A DNA stretch of 64,000 nt from an uncultured Bacteroidia bacterium (GTDB taxonomy: Bacteria; Bacteroidota; Bacteroidia; Bacteroidales; UBA932). The translations under genes were made by a program, and so were the position numbers. Of the stretch, positions 59,386 to 64,000 are shown piece by piece (the stretch's first letter is position 1; each line of letters starts with the position of its first letter). The notes under the pieces were generated by a model, which ran no database searches, was not told where the DNA came from, and saw only the letters and a program-made list of their open reading frames with translations. The stretch covers positions 1 to 64,000 of the forward strand of contig CACXPG010000011.1 of assembly GCA_902769525.1 (NCBI GenBank), read 5' to 3'.

Positions 59386-60408
59386 ATGATAGCCATTGTA
59401 GATAACGCCATACCTTATATTAAAGGCATCCTGGAACCTTTTCTGGACGTCATCTATGCCCCGGGAGAGGCTTTTTCCTCAGCGATTGAAAAGGCCGGAA
59501 ACCAGGAAAAATGCCTCTTCATAAGGACCAGGACAAAGTGCGACAAATCTCTTCTGGATGGACACAGCGTAAGATTCATAGCTTCCGCTACGATTGGCAA
59601 AGACCATATAGATGAGGATTATTGCCGCGCAAATTCAATTTGCGTAGCAAATGCTCCCGGATGCAACAGTTCCGCTGTCATGCAGTATTTCCTGACGGCA
59701 ATATCCCAGACGGGAATCCTTCCTGAAACCAGAAAGGACAGAGAAAAACTCACAGTAGGGATCATCGGGGCAGGGAACGTGGGGGAGAAGGTTGCCCGCC
59801 TCTGCCTTAAATTAGGATTCAAAGTCCTGAGGAACGACCCTCCAAAGCAGGCCCAGGGAATCCCCCTGGAGTATTTCTCCATTGAAGAAGTCCTGGAGAA
59901 TTCTGACATTGTAACTATCCATACTCCACTGGACAGCACCACAAGGGGCCTTGCCGGAAAGCATTTCTTCTCGGCAATAAAGAAAGGCGCGCATCTTGTT
60001 AACGCCTCCAGAGGCCCCGTAGTCGATGATAACGCCCTCCTAAAATCAAAGAACCTTGGCCTTTTCATCTGCGATGTCTGGAACAATGAGCCGAATATAA
60101 ACAAAGACATACTCCAAAGAAGCGCTTTGGCAACTCCGCACATAGCGGGATATTCTGTTGAAGGCAAGCAGAACGCCACTGATGCCGTCGTAAGGGCATT
60201 TGCAAACTTTGCAGACATAAACGCCCTCAAAGACTTCACCTGCAGATCCAAGGACGAGAGGCATCATCTGGACATAAACAAAAACCTCAGTTCCCAGCTT
60301 CAACAGTTCTTCCCGATCGCAGAGCTGGACAGTGCCCTCAGGCAGCATCCAGAGGATTTTGAGAAACTTAGAAAAGAATATATCTATCGCCATGAGTTTG
60401 ATTATTGA
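59386..60408 (+). CDS. pdxB: Erythronate-4-phosphate dehydrogenase
   Basis: PdxB (340 residues) oxidises 4-phosphoerythronate in the DXP-dependent vitamin B6 pathway. It has the D-2-hydroxyacid dehydrogenase layout: NAD motif VGIIGAGNVGEKVARLCLKLG with GxGxxG (about 127-132), catalytic Arg in NASRGPVVDDNALL, and His in LATPHIAGYSVEGK. The C-terminal dimerisation domain typical of PdxB is present. It begins 1 base after the DUF721 stop. The nearby PLP-dependent aminotransferase uses its product. Confidence 0.92.
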   Translation: MIAIVDNAIPYIKGILEPFLDVIYAPGEAFSSAIEKAGNQEKCLFIRTRTKCDKSLLDGHSVRFIASATIGKDHIDEDYCRANSICVANAPGCNSSAVMQYFLTAISQTGILPETRKDREKLTVGIIGAGNVGEKVARLCLKLGFKVLRNDPPKQAQGIPLEYFSIEEVLENSDIVTIHTPLDSTTRGLAGKHFFSAIKKGAHLVNASRGPVVDDNALLKSKNLGLFICDVWNNEPNINKDILQRSALATPHIAGYSVEGKQNATDAVVRAFANFADINALKDFTCRSKDERHHLDINKNLSSQLQQFFPIAELDSALRQHPEDFEKLRKEYIYRHEFDY

Positions 60409-61540
60409 AAAAGCCGCAAGCATCCAGGACGGAACTATCCTAAAACTTACTCCGGAGGAAGAGGCAAAATATCTGAAAATAGCAGAGTCCTTTGAGGGAA
60501 CATTGTGCAAGTTCACTCCTGCCAGCGGTGCGGCTACCAGGATGTTCAAGCCTCTGTATGAGGAAGGAAAAGAGGCTGACCGCCTGAGAGAAGAACTCAA
60601 GGTAAAGACTCCGATAGATTTTTCCATAGACCGTGACATCCTGGCATCCACTCCCAAAGGCCTTCTGCCATTCCATAAATACGCGATGTTCACCCGCACT
60701 CCACTTGAAGAGCATCTGGTGGAGGGTGCAATGTATGCCAAAGACAAGAAAGGTAAGGTTAAACTCCATTTCACTGTCTCCGAGGAGCATCTGGATGATT
60801 TCAAAAACCTTTTCAACAGATTTAAGGCTGGTTACGAGAACAGATATAACTGTACATACGAAGCTGTTTTCTCAACACAGGACCACTCCACAGACGTTAT
60901 TGCCTACGATGAAGCGGGTAATCCTTTCCTAAAGGAAGACGGCACAATCTTGACCCGTCCTGCCGGCCACGGAGCTCTCCTCAAGAACCTTAATCTCTGC
61001 GATGAGGATTTCATCTTCATCAAGAACATAGACAATGTGGTTAAGGAACCTTTCCTGGACGATACCGTAAAGTGGAAGAAGATCCTCCTGGGAATGGCAA
61101 TCCAAATAAAAAACAATATCGGAGATAAAATTGACCGCCCGATCAGAGTCTGCGGTATGGTCAAAAACGAGGGTGAACCTGGCGGCGGACCTTTTGTCTG
61201 CAAAGAAAAGGACGGCTCCACTTCTCTCCAGATTCTGGAAAGCGTCCAGATTGAGGACAAGTCACTTATGGCAAACTCAACTCATTTCAACCCGGTGGAC
61301 ATTGTCTGCTGCATAAAGGACAAAAATGGCAACAAATTTGACCTTCAACAGTTCACAGACCCAACCACCGGCCTTAGCGTAGAGAAGTCCTTTGCCGGCC
61401 GCAAGGCAAAATATACGGAACTCCCCGGACTGTGGAACGGCTCAATGAGCCGCTGGCACACAATATTCGTGGAAGTTCCGATATCTACATTCAATCCCGT
61501 CAAGACCGTTTCCGACCTCCTCAGACCGGTACATCAGTGA
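60392..61540 (+). CDS. DUF4301 family protein
   Basis: This 382-residue cytoplasmic protein matches DUF4301, a family of unknown function found in Bacteroidetes. Notable conserved stretches are PASGAATRMFKPLY near the N-terminus, TRPAGHGALLKNLN, DFIFIKNIDNVV and GEPGGGPFVC. The pattern GAATRMFK with later RPAGHG and KNIDN resembles nucleotide-sugar transferase folds, but I would not assign activity. ATG 60392 overlaps the end of pdxB by 17 bases; the longer frame from 60332 would overlap much more. Confidence 0.82.
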   Translation: MSLIIEKAASIQDGTILKLTPEEEAKYLKIAESFEGTLCKFTPASGAATRMFKPLYEEGKEADRLREELKVKTPIDFSIDRDILASTPKGLLPFHKYAMFTRTPLEEHLVEGAMYAKDKKGKVKLHFTVSEEHLDDFKNLFNRFKAGYENRYNCTYEAVFSTQDHSTDVIAYDEAGNPFLKEDGTILTRPAGHGALLKNLNLCDEDFIFIKNIDNVVKEPFLDDTVKWKKILLGMAIQIKNNIGDKIDRPIRVCGMVKNEGEPGGGPFVCKEKDGSTSLQILESVQIEDKSLMANSTHFNPVDIVCCIKDKNGNKFDLQQFTDPTTGLSVEKSFAGRKAKYTELPGLWNGSMSRWHTIFVEVPISTFNPVKTVSDLLRPVHQ

Positions 61541-62835
61541 AGTCTTAAGAAGCTGTAGCCAAAGCGTTTGACAGCGGCTTTCTCAAGTTCTTCACGGGCA
61601 GAAGGTTCTGCAATGGAAATCAGGGCTTTTGCTCTTTCTGCAAGGTCTTTGTTCCTCAGATAGACTATGCCGTACTCTGTGGCGATGTACTGGGCCTGGA
61701 ACCTGGTAGTGACAACGCCTGCTCCGGGAGTCAGTGTAGGAACAATCTTGCTCTTGCCTTTGCTGGTTGCAGCAGGGAGAGCGATAAAGGTCTTGCCGCC
61801 TTCAGAAAGAGCACCGCCGTACATGAAGTCGTGCTGGCCGCCTACGCTGGAGAATATCTTCTCACCGATACTGTCTGCGCAGATCTGGCCCGTAAGGTCA
61901 ATCTCGAGGGCGGAGTTGATAGCCATCACCTTAGGGTTCTGGCGGATTATCTGGGGATCGTTGGTAAGAGCGACATCGTAGAACTCCATATCTTTGTTGT
62001 AGTGCAGGAACTCGTACATGTGCTTGCTTCCAAGAGCCAGTGAAGCAACACCTTTGCCAGGGCGGAACTTTTTAAGTGAGTTGTCTATGACTCCCTCTTC
62101 CATAAGCCTTACCACGCCGTCAGTCATGGCTTCCGTGTGAAGTCCAAGATGTTTGTGATGCTTGATTGCGTTCAGGACAGCGTTAGGGATGCCTCCCACA
62201 CCAATCTGAAGGGTGGCACCATCCGGAATCTCTGCCGCTATGTTGTTTCCTATGGCCCTTTCAATATCTGTAGGCTCACCGAATTCCATAGCGACAGGAG
62301 GAATGTCACACTCAACGGCAGCGTGGATCTTTGAGATGTGAATCAGGGCTCCGCCGTAGAGATAGGGGATGCTCTTGTTAATCTGGGCGACCACATAGTC
62401 TGCACTCTCGACTGCAGACACGGCAAGGTCTGCGGAGATGCCATAGCTGCAATAGCCGTCCTTGTCTGGAAGAGAACAGTTTATAAAGGCAACGTTTACA
62501 GGAAGCTGCCTGGAGCGGAAAAGGAAAGGGATTTCGCCGAGGAAGGCAGGTATCACACTGCCGTATCCATCGGCAACCCATTGCCTCTGGTCTGCGCAAA
62601 GGAAGAGGCTGCGGACGATGAAAGAGTCTTTATATTCCTCCTTGCAAAAAGGAGCCACGCCCCTTGGAATGCAGAAAGCGCTGTATACTTTAACCTCGCG
62701 GAGTTCATCCGCCCTGTCGGCAAGAGCCTGCTGAAGTATCTCAGGAACAGCTGTACTTCCCTGGAAATAAACACCGTCTCCGCTTTTAACGCACCTGACG
62801 GCTTCGGCTGGGGTTACATATTTCAGATTGTCCAT
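61534..62835 (-). CDS. Acetyl-CoA hydrolase/CoA-transferase family protein
   Basis: This 433-residue enzyme belongs to the family of butyryl-CoA:acetate and 4-hydroxybutyrate CoA-transferases. It has GSTAVPEILQQAL near the start, IGVGGIPNAVLNAI, and SALEIDLTGQICADSIG containing the catalytic Glu, followed by GGQHDFMYGG. It exchanges CoA between a short-chain acyl-CoA and a free acid. With the propionyl-CoA-forming operon in the same window, propionyl-CoA with succinate or acetate is a reasonable substrate guess. The aminotransferase gene ends one base before its ATG. Confidence 0.88.
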   Translation of the reverse strand: MDNLKYVTPAEAVRCVKSGDGVYFQGSTAVPEILQQALADRADELREVKVYSAFCIPRGVAPFCKEEYKDSFIVRSLFLCADQRQWVADGYGSVIPAFLGEIPFLFRSRQLPVNVAFINCSLPDKDGYCSYGISADLAVSAVESADYVVAQINKSIPYLYGGALIHISKIHAAVECDIPPVAMEFGEPTDIERAIGNNIAAEIPDGATLQIGVGGIPNAVLNAIKHHKHLGLHTEAMTDGVVRLMEEGVIDNSLKKFRPGKGVASLALGSKHMYEFLHYNKDMEFYDVALTNDPQIIRQNPKVMAINSALEIDLTGQICADSIGEKIFSSVGGQHDFMYGGALSEGGKTFIALPAATSKGKSKIVPTLTPGAGVVTTRFQAQYIATEYGIVYLRNKDLAERAKALISIAEPSAREELEKAAVKRFGYSFLRLH

Positions 62836-62836
62836 A

Positions 62837-64000
62837 TCAGGCGTTCTTTTCTTTCTGGATCTGCTCGAACAATCCAAGACGCTTGTCCATACTCTCGAAA
62901 TCCTCGTCTGAACTAAGTCTGGACACGCAGGCCCTGATGCCGCTCTGGTGACTTCCGGTGGAATCCAGCGAGATGGCTGTAATTCCGCATCTTACCAGGT
63001 CGTACATAAGCTCAGAGCAAGTCATGTTGCCGTATCCTATTGTGTAGAAGAACCCGTCTCCAACCTTGCGGTCAAGGTCTTTGTCATAGACGATGTGGAA
63101 TCCGTGCCTTTCAAAGATTTCCTTGGAACGATGGGCTCTCTGGCCGTATTTTGCCATCTCGGAGATGAAGTCTATCTTTCCGTCAGCGGCACCGCCAAGC
63201 AGCGCTGCATAAGCATATTGCGCTGAGTGTGAAACACCTGAAGAAGCGGCATAGAGATATGTCAGAACAAAGTTGTCTCCCATCCTTCCAAGACCGTATT
63301 TCTTCCTCAGGGCAGGATAATCCCTGTAATACAGTTTAGGAGAGAAGCAAACGGCGGCGATTCTCTCTCCGGCATAGCTGAATATCTTTGAAGAAGACAT
63401 CATTATGACATAGTTGTCAGTGTACTTTGAAACCGTAGGCTGGAACGGTGGCTGGTAAGGCTTGGAAAGATCCTGGCGGAAGTCCATGCAGAAATACGCA
63501 AGGTCTTCAAGCACAACCACATCGTACTTGGTGGCCAGTTCTCCGATAGTTTTCAGTTCGTCTTCGCTGAGACAGATCCAGGCAGGATTGTTAGGATTGG
63601 AGTAAAGGACAGCGGCAATGTTGCCCTTTGACATATATTCTTCCAGTTTCGGGCGGAGTTTCTCTGCCCTGAACTCGTAAATGTCAAAAGCCTCTGATTT
63701 GATGTTGTTTATCTTGGCCTGGAGCATGTTAGGCGCAAATCCCGGATTAATGTAAAGGATGGTGTCCTTTTCAGGATTGAGCTGTGAGCACTCGAGGATG
63801 ATGTTCATGCTGCCCTGCATTGAACCAACCGTAGGAACTATGCATTCTGGGTCTATGTCCACGTCTGCAAAGGCTTTCAGGAACTTGGAGGCGTTCTGCT
63901 TGAGCACTGGAATACCTCCGATAGGGGGATATTCGTGGGCTATGTTGCTGTCGAGGGCCTTTTTCTGGGCTTCGATTCCAACCGGACAGGCAAGGATTCC
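62837..64000 (-). CDS. Class I/II PLP-dependent aminotransferase, 5' end beyond the window
   Basis: At least 387 codons are in the window, and the frame is open to the right edge, so the N-terminus is missing. The PLP Lys is in MMSSSKIFSYAGERIAAV, YSNPNNPAW is the Asn-Pro block, and VLEDLAYFCMDF contains the Asp/Tyr cofactor contacts. The visible start at 63907 would be a GTG inside the conserved fold and is not the true start. It transfers an amino group from an unknown amino acid. It is next to the CoA-transferase gene with a 1-base gap and likely in one operon. Confidence 0.88.
   Translation of the reverse strand, partial: GILACPVGIEAQKKALDSNIAHEYPPIGGIPVLKQNASKFLKAFADVDIDPECIVPTVGSMQGSMNIILECSQLNPEKDTILYINPGFAPNMLQAKINNIKSEAFDIYEFRAEKLRPKLEEYMSKGNIAAVLYSNPNNPAWICLSEDELKTIGELATKYDVVVLEDLAYFCMDFRQDLSKPYQPPFQPTVSKYTDNYVIMMSSSKIFSYAGERIAAVCFSPKLYYRDYPALRKKYGLGRMGDNFVLTYLYAASSGVSHSAQYAYAALLGGAADGKIDFISEMAKYGQRAHRSKEIFERHGFHIVYDKDLDRKVGDGFFYTIGYGNMTCSELMYDLVRCGITAISLDSTGSHQSGIRACVSRLSSDEDFESMDKRLGLFEQIQKEKNA

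Overview
The window looks like a chromosomal segment of a member of the order Bacteroidales. The evidence is promoters of the TAnnTTTG type, an almost complete lack of Shine-Dalgarno sequences, a long ribosomal protein S1, a type B L31, a Bacteroidetes-type small SRP RNA, a methylmalonyl-CoA decarboxylase operon, and many lipoproteins with a Cys lipobox. Genus cannot be fixed from sequence reading alone.

Region 1 (1-8800) is accessory and visibly more AT-rich than the rest. A 7.2 kb block is bounded by 106-base inverted repeats (1-106 and 7281-7386, about 91% identical). It holds a small HTH regulator, an OLD/AAA_15-like ATPase and an overlapping small protein with a PD-(D/E)xK-like motif (all minus strand), a secreted C10 (streptopain-like) protease with a lipoprotein partner, and a TIGR04141/DUF6119 protein. 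The ATPase-nuclease pair is my best candidate for an undescribed defence system. To its right lie an IS256-like transposase remnant, a lipoprotein, a small membrane protein and a 45-residue membrane peptide with its own terminator.

Region 2 (8830-22017) is a long, tightly packed plus-strand run devoted mainly to recovery of cell-wall amino sugars: MurNAc/GlcNAc kinase, MurQ etherase, RecR, a sodium:solute symporter, CorA, a ROK protein, a secreted S9 peptidase, two tandem MFS permeases, an SIS protein, a NagZ-like GH3 enzyme and a creatininase-family hydrolase.

Region 3 (22024-36473) holds a secreted ricin-lectin protein and a purple-acid-phosphatase-like enzyme (minus), then rpsA, rnz and a ctpA-like protease (plus), an alpha/beta hydrolase, mnmA, the SRP RNA gene and mltG (minus), cdd (plus), a PhnP-like hydrolase (minus), and an RsmI-like methyltransferase, folB and mtaB (plus).

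Region 4 (36466-57903, mostly minus) holds tamB, then tsaD and an FAD oxidoreductase (plus), slyD, nhaC, an M14 carboxypeptidase, a TIGR02757 protein, rpmE2, a glmM-NamZ-like-BI-1 operon, and the sodium-pumping methylmalonyl-CoA decarboxylase operon (mce, mmdA, LTD-OadG, biotin carrier, oadB), which points to propionate formation. yebC and a TPR membrane protein follow.

Region 5 (57976-64000) holds recF, a DUF721/DciA-like gene, pdxB and a DUF4301 gene (plus), then a CoA-transferase and a class I aminotransferase cut by the right edge (minus). I found no tRNA, 5S/16S/23S rRNA, CRISPR array or prophage.
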